From assembly GCA_004352715.1 (NCBI GenBank), contig SCFE01000054.1, positions 1,407,674-1,471,673 of the forward strand: a stretch of 64,000 nt of DNA, in the 5' to 3' direction. The translations under genes and the position numbers were made by a program. This DNA comes from Hofstenia miamia. Taxonomy: Eukaryota; Xenacoelomorpha; Acoela. Below are positions 44,036-55,388 of this stretch, piece by piece; position 1 is the stretch's first letter; the number at the start of each line of letters is the position of its first letter. The notes beneath the pieces were generated by a model, which made no database searches, had not been told where the DNA came from, and saw only the letters and a list, made by a program, of their open reading frames with translations.

Positions 44036-44377
44036 ATGACAATTTTCGTTTCCCATGATATCAATGCCATTACCTTGAGATTGCCCAGCAATTTTTCAAC
44101 GTTTTTAATGATTTCTAAAAAAATAATACCTTCTACCACCTTCGCTTCTTTTTCTAAATGTAATTATTGTAAATATGCTAATAATATTAGAAATGGACTT
44201 ATCATTCTTATTTATGTACGTGCAATTCAAAATCCAAAGCAAAACCTTGAATTTTTGAAATTTTTTAATGGTTACTTGACAATTTTAAACCGTTGGAACT
44301 CATTACCTAATGTAAATATTCATAGTCTGACATCAATACAAGATAGATTAGCGTCTCTTTTTCATGTCCCATTGTGA
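44036..44377 (+). pseudogene. LINE reverse-transcriptase C-terminal remnant
   Basis: A 113-codon frame ending YLTILNRWNSLPNVNIHSLT, then SIQDRLASLFHVPL. 'R.WNSLP......sl...k.rL' is the end of ORF2 in CR1/jockey-type LINEs ('RvvnvWNsLP..vv.a.sl..Fk.rLd'). The upstream two-thirds is AT-rich and poorly conserved, and the ATG is probably fortuitous. This is a different LINE lineage from the 2.9 and 16.4 kb copies, which lack this motif. Confidence 0.5.
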
Positions 44378-44498
44378 ATGTCGCTGCACGAATTCATCGG
44401 TTACGGGCGCCTTGGGCACTGCAAACTCTGACACACCTCAATGAGCTTTAATATTCTATCTCCTTAAAAAGAAGCATCAAAGGCTAGTTGTTCTCGAC

Positions 44499-44847
44499 CA
44501 GACTTGTCAAAGAGCAGACATTTTTAAGCTCGCCTCGTTTTACTATTGAGAATTTTGGGCTCGGCTCGGCTCGCCACATGTAACCATTCAATGGGCCTCG
44601 TTTTAGCTTGATATTTTTGTCAAAAAATACTGCATTCTCAGAAATTTAAAAAAGCTCTTCCTAATTATTTAATAAGCACTTTAAAATATGATTATAAAAA
44701 AGGTATATTGAATAAAAAATAAGAAAAATCTGCATAAGCAAATTAAAAAGCAGAACTATAAATTGGCTTGCCTTAATAAAGGCTTATTTGGGCTCGTTGT
44801 ATATCAAATGCTCTGCTCAAGCTCGGCTCGGGTCGTTGATATGTCTT
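44499..44847. mobile_element. hAT MITE of the GCTCGG family, 8 bp duplication
   Basis: Ends CAGACTTGTCAAAGAG (left) and, inverted, AAGACATATCAACGAC (right) pair at 11 of 16 positions. Identical 8-mers TTCTCGAC flank it (44491-44498 and 44848-44855), an intact hAT-type target duplication. Subterminal GGCTCGGCTCGGCTCG and AAGCTCGGCTCGGG blocks face each other. At 349 bp without coding frame it is non-autonomous. Relatives: 52602-52843 (same orientation) and the inner part of 54326-55380 (opposite). Confidence 0.85.
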
Positions 44848-44855
44848 TTCTCGAC

Positions 44856-45866
44856 CTTCTGATTACATTAAGAATGAAGCGAATTTTTAGCTTTTCTAAA
44901 AACGGGATTTTTAATGAAAAATAGCGGATTCCTTTAAATTACTTCAGTCACATTTGAGAACAAATTGTGTTAGAGTGCTTTCACCAATATAAGTGTCCAA
45001 ATCTCAGAATTTCCAATTTTATAATAAGGGTGGAGAAAATTGGTTGAAAATATGAAAAAGAGTTGTTCCTTTTAAAGGACACATGAATTTTAAGAAAATA
45101 AGGTAACATTTCAATCTGCATTTTCGTTTTCACACCTGATTATAAGCAGTAGCGAAGGCCTATATCATTATAACAATACCAACTTTAAATCAAACTTTAA
45201 AGCGGATTTTGGAAAGTTATGTGGGTGCCTTGAAGTAGAATGGTGTCAAAGTATCAGAAACTACCAATAACTCTACCAAAGTTTAATATACTAACTGAGA
45301 AGCCAGACACACTTAACATTTCAGCCTCCTCTAAAATGAGGCAAAAACTTTCCCAATTATGACAAATGCTAACAGGTAACACTAACTAAAATTATTACCA
45401 GTCAACGAAAGACTATTTTCACTACTAAATATTCCCATCAAGAAATATATAAATAAATAAAAATACAATTATAGCTTGTCCATCAATGTTTCTGTGCCAA
45501 CCCATTTCCAAACTTCATAAAAAATTCTTTTTCTTCTATTAGAGTATTTGATCATTTCGTTACAACAATTTACAGTCTTGTACATGAGATTGATCATGTT
45601 CTTAATAGTAAATAAAAGATGCGTAAAGGTGGATTGGAATAGCTGTCATTAAAAATGCATAAAGGCTATCTCTGAAGCAGGAAATTTTCTCAGAATTGGT
45701 TCATCTATAATTCATGATATACAATCAATTTGTAGAATTACGTTGAAATTTATGTGACTTTATATTAGATGCATCTAAATCAAAATGTATCACAAAAGTT
45801 GATGTAGTTTAATTAGTTTCACTAAAATAGCTGAAGTCTTGGATGAAAATAAAAATTGCAAATGAA

Positions 45867-45901
<35 letters not shown>

Positions 45902-46502
45902 AAATATTGCCCATAAAAAATTACTTAATTATTTTTGGTTACTTTTGAAAACTACAATTTAGCATTAATGTCTCAATATAATTTCAATAGCATTAAACTA
46001 TAGTTGCTCAACAATGTGATTCCAGATAAACTTCTTAATATTAAGATTCATAGAATATATGTACACGGTTTAGTGTCTAGAGTATTGAGTTTACTCCGTT
46101 TTTTAGTAACAATAGAAATCTTGTAATGCATCATAAATTGGATATTAATGTAGTCTCATCCAAAAATTAACCAAACTATTAGATGATAAGCCTACGTTTA
46201 AAATTGCACCTGTATATACAATGATGAAATTTTATCATTAATTGACGTGTTAAACTTCTAGCCACTTAAGCGAAGTAAGTATCAAAACATATTTATTTCA
46301 CCTTTTTATACATATTCATTCTACAAAACTGATTTTTTGCATTTGTTCCTAGGAATGCTGCTGTTTTTTTTAATTTTTTCGTCTTTTGTATATTAAAGAT
46401 ATTTCTAGTTTTCATTAGTACAAATTCAGGTATTCTTTTTGGTCATCCTAAACGAGGTCCCTTAATACACATCAACCTTCTTGTTTCAATATAAAGTTTA
46501 TA
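44856..46502. other. Intron with one (TA)n array
   Basis: (TA)n at about 45869-45898; otherwise nothing recognised. Confidence 0.4.
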
Positions 46503-46506
46503 TTAA

Positions 46507-47037
46507 CCCTAACCTTCACAACCTTTTTTATGAACGTTGGTTTCACAAATGAGAGGTAAAAATACCCCAGGTCTATCTTGATAGAATTCTATTGTCATGA
46601 AGGTTGGCATAAAGGTAATATGGGATAAAAAGTTTAAAAAAATTCCAAAAATAAAATTTTTAACCTGCCATTTTTGCAAAAAAAATTGGTAAAAATGCTA
46701 AGAGGTGTCTTATGTCAAAATGGTTTTCATTTGTGGTCAACTTTTAATATTTTTCTATTCAAAACACAAATTATAATGTCTAGTAATAGCTTAGGGCATA
46801 ATAATTTGTCGTTATTAATGCTGATGTCGACATTTTTTTTTGTCAAGTCATTTTTACATTTCTATATTAAAATAAATGTCAATCAATTCCCTTACAAATA
46901 AAGCTTTTAGCCTAAAATTTTCACAGAATGTGTAAAACTAAATTTAATGAGGTTAGTAGTTCAGCCAACTTTTCAAACTTGGATATTAATAAGGATTCAC
47001 TTGGGGGTAAATTTACCCCACCTTGTGAAGAATAGGG
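46507..47037. mobile_element. piggyBac-type MITE with TTAA duplication
   Basis: TTAA flanks both ends (46503-46506 and 47038-47041). The element begins CCCTAACCTTCACAACC and ends GGTGAAGAATAGGG-like (CCTTGTGAAGAATAGGG), giving an 18/22 inverted repeat when TTAA is included. TTAA targets with CCC...GGG termini are the hallmark of piggyBac. Subterminal GGTAAAAATACCCCAGG and GGGGGTAAATTTACCCCA are also inverted. There is no transposase: a 531 bp non-autonomous element. Confidence 0.8.
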
Positions 47038-47041
47038 TTAA

Positions 47042-47887
47042 GGGTGTTATCTGTAGTTCAATTGCTGAATCTTACATCTGGCTAAGGAGAGTCAAGCCAA
47101 AATTCTGTTGAAAAAGAAACTTTATCAGTTCTAATTCATTTTATCTTCATGGTTATATTCCCGGCACATCAAAATTCTCATTAATTCTTTTCGCCCACGT
47201 TATATTAATGTGCAGATAATAAGAAGGTCTATAGCCTATGGCAGCAGGACCCAATCTTAGCTATTTACTGTAATAAACTATCCGAACTCATTTAAGGTAT
47301 GTCGTACAAAAGCGAAAATACAAGAAGAGGCAATTTTGTGTTTTCAGGTGTTATCAGGTGTTTGAAATCTTTATTTGTCAGTTATTGTGTAATAATTTTT
47401 AAAATATCAATCACTGATTTTGAAAAATTTCTTGGGGAATTAGCGTTGAACATTTTGCTCACAGCATAGCTTTCAGTTTGCATAAAAACTAGCGAAAACT
47501 ATTAATTAATGCAGAAACCCAGTTAGGGTTGTTACAATTATGATTCCATGGCCCGTCTCTAAAATATTCTATAGTAAGATTATATAAAATTCACATTCCA
47601 GTATGTATTACTATATTTTTGAATTTCTATATCTAAAATTGTTTAAAAATTTTATTTTTATGCATTCTGGGGTGGTCAGTGGCCTAAATATAGATATTTA
47701 ACTCGTGACAATTCCTTGCATTTCGAATCATTTTGTCAAGAGTCCCATTTTCTAGCAAGAAATCGTGAAAACATTTCAAGCAATTTTTAAAATCAAATGA
47801 AGATTGGTGAAAACATCAATATAAGTAGGTTCATAAATGATTAAACCCATATCTTTTGAAATATAATTAATTTAATATAATAATATA

Positions 47888-47923
<36 letters not shown>

Positions 47924-49230
47924 TATTTGAATAAATTATTTATCATTAAGTACAACAACAATTTTACTTAAGTTATTTGAAATGCATTAAGATTTGAAAC
48001 TGATTTTTTTCAGTAAAATTTTGCTCCTGAAAATTTAAGTTTCGTAGTTTACACTAGGAAAGGGTGAAGTTGTAAAACGTACTTGGAGATTGTTTTAGAC
48101 AAACGTTTTGAATTATGCCAGTTAAAATTGAAATTAACATGTCAAAGATGTATAAAATGGTCTCCATCAATTATTTTTAAATGCTGAGAAATGATTTTCG
48201 TTAAACGCGCAATTGCTTTGTCTCATTCCTGCCAATTGACTCAGTTTGACGTACCGTGATTGCGTTTCCCTTTTCTAAAATTTATATAATTGATACAGAT
48301 ATTAAATTGGATACTGGAAATTACAAAAATGATTTTTTTATGAATTCATTCAGAAATATAAATTTTCAATTTACTTGCATCATTGATTACCAAAATCTAT
48401 CATAAAATCTATGATCATGCTTATATTTTGATTTAGGAAGTCACACATTTTTTAACTGAGGCTGTAGGCTGATCTTCAAGATTTCAATAAAAGAGATTTA
48501 ACTGCAACCATCAACATGTTTAATCCCTATAAACAAACAATTTTTATGGATTCGTATAAAATCTTGCAATGAGAAAATCACGAAAATCTAACTTTAATTG
48601 AGACGAGACAGCATGATTTTGACAAATAGAATTTTGTATGTGGCGATAAAAAAATAGTACCTTATACAGATAAATCATTGCAAACACCTTTGGTCTTAAG
48701 GTATTGGTACCGCAGTAAGAAATGTTGCTTAATCAAAAAGAATTATACATATCAAGAAATATATTTTCTTGAATGTTAATTAACAATTGGTCATTCTGAT
48801 ATTTTGAATTCTCTAATAAGCTCTTCATCTGATGTACTCATTGTATCATTTTCCTTTTCCGTGACATTTACTATTGCTGCTGATCGAGCCATATTGCATT
48901 TAAATAAACTCTCAATTAATGACGTCATTATAAGACGTCGCATGTGAGAGACTATGAGTTTTGATGTTGCATTATCTCGGTTTAGGGAAGCATGCTTTAA
49001 ATAAATATGGGTGTTTTTCTATCAAGTGATAACGAAATGCGAAAAAATAGAACATCGCTCATACGAAATACACTTGAATTTATACCTTTATTTCTTATAA
49101 TTCATTATTATAATTTTAAATTGTAAATTTAAAAACAATGGAAACACAAATCTTTGCGTAAATAGTTCAATGATCTATAATTTGTACGTGTTTAGCCAGT
49201 TATGCATCAAGAATTAAAATTTTACGCATT

Positions 49231-49235
<5 letters not shown>
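47042..49235. other. Intron with (TA)n; short minus-strand ORF
   Basis: (TA)n at about 47888-47920. On the minus strand, 48892-48791 encodes 33 residues beginning MARSAAIVNVTEKENDTMST with a protein-like composition, preceded about 25 bases upstream by TGACGTCA. No donor or family was recognised, so it is noted rather than called a gene. Confidence 0.3.
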
Positions 49236-49270
<35 letters not shown>

Positions 49271-49340
49271 TTATTTATTTATTTATTTATTTCCCCGCAT
49301 ATTTGTTACTGATGATGATTTTCAGAATGGAAACCGGTCT
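49236..49340 (+). repeat. (TA)n-(TTTA)n array followed by a PLE-tail-like motif
   Basis: (TA)n then eight or so TTTA units to 49293, followed by TTACTGATGATGATTTTCAG and AATGGAAACCGGTC. CTGATGA (49309-49315) and GAAA (49330-49333) are spaced as in the hammerhead-like tails of Penelope-like elements, but the intervening stem is weak. Possibly the eroded end of a different PLE lineage. Confidence 0.35.
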
Positions 49341-49394
49341 ATATTTTTCATAGCGTTTAAAAATGAATATTGCAAAGCTTAGTATAATTATTTC

Positions 49395-49426
<32 letters not shown>

Positions 49427-49505
49427 CCAAAAGTTTCTATACCTTGAAAAAAATCCTGTCTTTATCCAATCGCAAAGTGATTAATGGAAGTAAGTTATTT
49501 TTTAG

Positions 49506-49814
49506 TTAAGGGTAATAGAAAATTTTTGCGCATTTGTCGAAGTTCATAAAGCAAGGTGCGTCGAATTTCATAACATTTGATAAGAAATCAACAAAAGTTC
49601 CATGTTTTGATGTATATGTAACCACCGCAAAGATTGTTTCAATAGATATGTAGCGGATTATTCTTAATACGAATAGAAGAAAAACTTTCAGTCTCTTCGT
49701 AAAAAAATTCCTAGGGTAAATCACAAACCAAAAACAATGTGGCAAATTTTTAAGTATGGGACAATGAATTATATTGAAGGGGTTATTGTTAGATATGGAG
49801 AATATGATTAACAT
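49506..49814 (-). CDS. Hypothetical ORF, unidentified
   Basis: A 102-codon minus-strand frame: SISNNNPFNIIHCPILKNLP, HCFWFVIYPRNFFTKRLKVF, LLFVLRIIRYISIETIF, then VTYTSKHGTFVDFLSNVMKF and FDKCAKIFYYP. It has a hydrophobic central segment and six cysteines or so, but no family signature. Flanked by (TA)n arrays at 49400 and 49829. Could be a fragment of an old exon or chance. Confidence 0.2.
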   Translation of the reverse strand: MLIIFSISNNNPFNIIHCPILKNLPHCFWFVIYPRNFFTKRLKVFLLFVLRIIRYISIETIFAVVTYTSKHGTFVDFLSNVMKFDAPCFMNFDKCAKIFYYP

Positions 49815-49824
49815 AGCTCATGAA

Positions 49825-49857
<33 letters not shown>

Positions 49858-49860
<3 letters not shown>

Positions 49861-52259
49861 AATTTTGAACAGAAACAATTTGCATTACTAATTGCTGTTG
49901 CATTGTAGGGCGGAATGAAGCAACATGATAAACCCAAGATTTACAACATATTAAAAGAAGACTAATATCGAATTTGCATATAATTTTTTAATAAACCGTA
50001 GTACCACTTCAGGCCTTATAAATTGGCAGTAATATAATACAAATTTCCTATAATTGTCAATGCTGTCATCTGCTGTCCCCCCTCCCCATTTCCGACGCCA
50101 ATTAATAATCATATTATTTAATTGCATTGAATTAAAATTAATAACGCTGTATCTACAACAAAACATTGCTAAACATAAATTAGTATGTGATTTACATTTT
50201 AATTCTCTACTTCATACAATTTTTAAAATTGAAAAAACAGTGTTTAGGGAGTTTTTGCGAACAGTTAAAGCAATAAGATATATTCAAAAAGCTTTAACTA
50301 TAAATACATTTCCGTCAATTCCTAAATATATTCTACATTTTTCAATTGAGTATATCAAACAAAAATCATTGCAGTTTTGTTGCTTGATTTTTATAGAATT
50401 ATGAAGTACCTAAAAGAATAGCAATTATTCTCGTAGGAGATATTTAAATGAAAGGTTGCGCTTTTTTTCAATTGGGCTTGATGAACCTTTAACAGAATGC
50501 GTACTTTCCTTTAAATTATAATCGTTTTATACAATATCCGGCTTTTGAGTGTTCTAAGCTGCAAATTGAATAAAAACAATTTAATACTCATTTTAACAGT
50601 AAATATGGCCACATTTTCAAAATTCATTGTACCTTTAACAATAATTGCTTAGCAGTAGAAGAAAAAGCTGGACCAAGACTCCATGAAGTAAACAGTTGTT
50701 TAACGAGACACATTCCTGATACTGAATTTAGTTTAATCATTCGGTTTGTAGCACAGGGTTGGATTAAAATTATAACAAAATTTATATCTTGAATCAAAAT
50801 TTATTAAATTGATATCTATTCCTATCCAAATTACGTACATCTTCAACTACACCCTGTCTCGTGTTAGTACTTAAGCATCATTTTACTAAAAGTAATGATT
50901 TATTACTATTCCCTTAGAATCCATAATCTACAGAGGAAATACAATAATGTAAAACTTAGACAATTGATTATCTAGTAGTATGAACTTGAATTGGAATTTG
51001 GATTTAATGTAGGTTAATATTTAGTACATTCTGTTAACTACGCAATATGAAGTTTGTATACTGATTGCAGATTGCAAAACTTCAACAAATATACATTGAC
51101 TGAGGAGGTGTGGAGCCTAACATGTATAAAATACAAATGTACTAAATTATCCTCATTAATACCAATTATGCCATCTACAATTTTTTAATATTTAAAAATT
51201 TTTAAGTATTCAAAATATATTGGAAATCCGTCAAAGATATTGAATCTGATGCTAATAATGCATGGGCTCCATTGAAATAGTGATCATTTCCATTCGGAGC
51301 CCTGCATTTTCAAGAAAAATCGGGCTGTATTCAAAGTTGCATAGTATAAATTTTAAAGCAAAATATGTAATAAATATACTAAATAGTGTTAAAATTTAAG
51401 TTAGAAGTCCATCTAAGTAAATTATAAATAAACAAAGTTAAATTTCATTGATGCTTTAATAAGCCACATCAGTCTAGCCTTTCAGTTAAGGCTTTTAGGT
51501 TTCCAAATCACAAATAAAAATATAATAGAATTCCTTGAATCAAAAAAATTGGCAGGGAGTGTTCCAAATTGAATATTTGATTATTTTGCATGAGGAAATA
51601 ATCCATGCCATCCATTTAAATTTTGCAACATAACGATTATTTCAAGTAAATCTATAATATTTTTTAAATTAGCAGTTATACCCATCTAAAAATTAGAAAA
51701 TTGAGTTAGACTTTTATGCAGTAAATATTTACTTTTCATGAATGGAATTTGAAATCGATTGTGTGATTCATAAATGAATGAATAATTTGTTTTTCTAGTG
51801 AGAATTAATGAATGCAATTTTAACTAATTAACGTTTAATATTTGAACGAGGTTATTGGGTGGTAGCAATAAAATGATATTAAATTTCACGTTTTTGAGAA
51901 CATCTTTAAATATTTAAGTATGTTTGAGAAATGGCAAGGTTGCAAAAAATGTTAAATATCGTCTATAATGTTGAATCAATATGCGTAAATCACTTAATAA
52001 TGCAATTTATTTTAACACATTCATTTGAGCAGGTGAGAATTACAAAATAATTAATCACTTATATATTTTATTTAATAATGGTCACCTGAAATCCCATTGC
52101 AGATACAATTAATCAAATGTCTGCACTTTTTGTAAAACAATGCTTTCTTGACATAAATTGTATTATATTCTTTAAATGGCTTGATACTTTTAATGATTAG
52201 AACTAAAAATATAATTATTATAAATTGCAAAAGAATTTTTCTTGAAATTATATATATAC
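49858..52259. other. No feature recognised
   Basis: AT-rich intron sequence; the C-run CCCCCCTCCCC at about 50081 and short AT-driven frames were the only things noted. Confidence 0.4.
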
Positions 52260-52600
52260 AATTAATAGTATAAAATATTACCATATTCTCGAGGAATTTG
52301 TACCACACGGTACCTGCTTATATCCCGATTCATGGATCTTAGAACAAGATAGAGCATTCCTCAAAATCGACAAAAGACTTTTTTACTAATTATAATATTC
52401 AAGTTATGTTATTGCCACTAAATTCGCCAGATCTAGCACCCATAGAGAACGTGTGGCAGATTCTGAAGGATGTCTTAGAAAGAAAAAAACCCACAAATGT
52501 GAAAGAATTAAGGATCTTTGAATCGCAACACAAATTAACTCAAGAAGTTTATCTGCCTGTCACACTTTGCATGGCAAACTTGTCAAATAACTGTCACCAG
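52260..52600 (+). pseudogene. Tc1-like transposase, C-terminal fragment
   Basis: MLLPLNSPDLAPIENVWQIL followed by KDVLERKKPTNVKEL is the block containing the catalytic Glu (SPDLxPIEN) of Tc1 transposases. Upstream, LEQDRAFLKI may be the remains of the second Asp motif, in a different frame. The fragment ends near an ambiguous base at 52601, where a hAT MITE copy begins. The two other Tc1 copies in the window are too different or incomplete to show it is the same family. Confidence 0.7.
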
Positions 52601-52601
52601 N

Positions 52602-52843
52602 AGGCTATTTTTTAAAAAATATTGTGCTCAAAGAATTTTCTACATAGCTCTTCCTATTATTTAATAAACATTTCTTAAATAAGATTATAGGAAATTCATA
52701 CTGACTGCAAAAAATAAGAGAAATCTCCATAACCAAATTAACGAGCAGAACTATAAACTTGCTTTGCCTAAAATAGGGTCGTTTTGGCCTCGTTGTATAT
52801 CAAATACAGTGCTCAAGCTCGGCTCGCCTCGTTGACAAGTCTG
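52602..52843 (+). mobile_element. GCTCGG-family hAT MITE, 5'-truncated
   Basis: Matches the right two-thirds of the 44499-44847 element (TAAACATTTCTTAAATAAGA, GAGCAGAACTATAAA, CTCGTTGTATATCAAATA) and ends with the better-preserved terminus CTCGCCTCGTTGACAAGTCTG. The left end is missing at the N (52601), so the junction with the Tc1 fragment may be an assembly join. Confidence 0.7.
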
Positions 52844-52989
52844 TTACAAGCTGAGACAATTATATTTTCAATTATATTTTATAAGCCTCTATTTGTCTTT
52901 CGTTTATTATCAAAAATGTGTTTATAATGTGGCCATTTTTTTACTTGAGCTATTTACAAGTCTTCCTAAAAATCTATGTGCAGAAAATG

Positions 52990-53400
52990 ACAGAGAAATT
53001 TACTTAACAAAACGCTACGAACGAAGCTGGCAATGTTCGTCTCCGATTTCTAGGCAGTCTTTCAAACCCTTTTTTGCAAGTTCGAAAAGACCAGCTGCAA
53101 AGTTTGGGAAGTAAGTTGTTCACATCATTGGTTATCGACGCTTAAAGCTCCATAACTATGCGCGGATTCAGAAAATCTTGTCCTTCAGAGCACCTTATAA
53201 GAAAGAATCAGCTGGGGTCAAGTCAGGTGACCGAACAGAGATTACGGGATTTTCGAAGAACTTCTGAAGAAGCTGCACAGTGTCAACAGTGTGTGGCAGG
53301 TTGCATTATCCTGCTGCAACCATTCTACTCAAAGCAGGGAGGTGCAAGGTTGGATTACTTCGCGTAGTATTGTTCTGAATTGATGATTTTTGTGAAGGAA
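52990..53400 (-). pseudogene. Mariner-family transposase fragment
   Basis: The minus strand reads WLQQDNATCHT (second Asp motif) then, in shifting frames, CSFFRSSSKIP, VRSPDLTPADSFL (third Asp region), GALKDKIF, and further on QTLQLVF. The pattern 'WlQQDnAtcHTa...SPDLTP.D.fLwG.lKdkiF' is mariner-type. It is much decayed and the N-terminal half is absent. Confidence 0.6.
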
Positions 53401-54019
53401 ATTGAAGTGACTTGCGACGATTTAGTAAATTTTCGCATCATTTTTATCATATAAACATCAACGTAGCTGATGTAGTAATCTTTACACAGTTTAACCCTTT
53501 GCTGGATGACGTTTGGTGTACCACTTAGAAATATATTTTTATTGATTGATTTTAAATTTTGACAACATATAACTCAGATCAAAGTATGAAATGGTTTTGC
53601 AGACACCGAAGTGTTTCAAATACACAACTTTTTGCAATAATGGATACATAAACACAACTATAGAATTAATATTATACTCAACTTCTCCCATTGTTGCATG
53701 ATCGCCTTATGAAATTTTTTTACTGTACAATTTTATTTATAGGCTGCATATACTAGTCTTTTTCAGAAGATTTCATTGCATGTTTGTAACATTATTTAGA
53801 TGAAAATGATTGTTATAGCGAACACAACAAATAATATCACACTAAATTTATTCTGAAGTTCAAGAAAACAGTTTCAGCGCTTTGTTATCCATAAGCATAT
53901 ATGGCATTTATTGCAATATATCACAAAAAAGCTCTCTTTCTCTAAAAGGAGACCTAACCCAAACCAACATAAATATAAATTCGCAAAATTTCACCCAAAA
54001 CAACTATGCAGAACTCTTA
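53401..54019. other. No feature recognised
   Basis: AT-rich intron sequence up to the duplicated gap flank. Confidence 0.4.
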
Positions 54020-54330
54020 TTCAATTCATTTCATTTTTATAGGTCTCACCTAGTNNNNNNNNNNNNNNNNNNNNNNNNNNNNNNNNNNNNNNNNNNNNNN
54101 NNNNNNNNNNNNNNNNNNNNNNNNNNNNNNNNNNNNNNNNNNNNNNNNNNNNNNNNNNNNNNNNNNNNNNNNNNNNNNNNNNNNNNNNNNNNNNNNNNNN
54201 NNNNNNNNNNNNNNNNNNNNNNNNNNNNNNNNNNNNNNNNNNNNNNNNNNNNNNNNNNNNNNNNNNNNNNNNNNNNNNNNNNNNNNNNNNNNNNNNNNNT
54301 TCATTTCATTTTTATAGGTCTCACCTAGTG
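54020..54330. repeat. 245-N gap with duplicated flanks
   Basis: The 30 bases before the gap (ending ATAGGTCTCACCTAGT at 54054) are repeated directly after it (54300-54330). As at the 12 kb gap, this indicates overlapping contig ends set side by side, so the real gap may be zero or negative. Confidence 0.8.
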
Positions 54331-55380
54331 CTGGATCAGACTTGACAACGAGCTGAACTTCTAACGAGCCGAGCTTGAGCAGAGTTTTGGATATACAACG
54401 AGCCCAAAACGAGCCGTTTTTAAGCAAACCAAATTTATAGTTAATTGTTAATTTGATTATGCCGATTTTTCTTATTTTTTCATTCAATATTCCTTACTTA
54501 TAATCGTAGTTTAGAAATGTTTATTAAATAATAGGAAGAACAATTGAAAAAATTCTGAGAGCACAATATTTTTTAAGAAAATACCGAGCTGAAACGAACC
54601 TCATTGAAAGATTTTCTGTGGCGAGCCGAGTCGAACTTACTCAAAATTTAAACGAGCCGAGCTGAGCTTAGAAATTACGGCTCCGCTCCGGTTAATCCAG
54701 TCCGGTTAAAGTCGGGTAATCTGCAGGAGCCGGTTAATCAGGTTAAAATCCGGTTAAGTAATTCTATCTCTGATTTTCAAAATGTATTTAACTACAATGA
54801 CTGCGGTATTAGAAAATAATATAAATTGTGGGAAAGGGTGCAAAGATTCCTATATTAGTTCCAGTCCTACTGTACATTTTCACCTTTCAAATTCTAGTAT
54901 TGCAATAAAAAATATCAAATTGGTGGGAAAAGGATGCATCAATTCCAACACGTTTAAACTCGGCTTGATGTTGCTAGATTTCAATTTATTCATAAATTTC
55001 TAAATTTATTATTTAATTCATATTTATGAACACCATTTGAGTACATATTTTCTTCATTACATTTTGATAGACTATAGATCGTATACGATCATTCTCAATA
55101 ATGCTTACTTCATAATGTAGATATAGGTATAATATAGCCTATTGAGAGACGAGAATATGCCCTAAAATTCCCTAAAATTGAAAAATAGGTAAATGAGAAG
55201 GAGATATTGACGATATGATGAACATCAGTTGGATGTTAACACTTAGAAATAGACCAATTTTGAGTTTGACACTTATAAGAATTAAATATAGATGCAACAT
55301 AGATGTATGTATTTTTAAGGATCCGGCTAAGTTAAGAAGCAATCCGCTCCGGTTAAAATAGGTTGGGAAGCACAGCACTA
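54326..55380. mobile_element. Composite hAT element with 8 bp duplication
   Basis: Ends TAGTGCTG (54326-54333) and CAGCACTA (55373-55380) are perfect 8 bp inverted repeats, flanked by GTCTCACC (54318-54325) and TTCTCACC (55381-55388), 7 of 8 identical. Inside, from 54337, lies an inverted copy of the GCTCGG-family MITE beginning CAGACTTGACAACGAGC and losing its far end near 54680. A CCGGTTAA-rich block ending TCTATCTCTG (54775) follows, and another CCGGTTAA block lies at the right end. This looks like nested insertion of related hAT MITEs. Confidence 0.6.
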
Positions 55381-55388
55381 TTCTCACC

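Noticed and set aside
53158-53367. Plus-strand frame of 69 codons
   Set aside because: The real signal is the minus-strand mariner motif WLQQDNATCHT and SPDLTP; this frame is its antisense.
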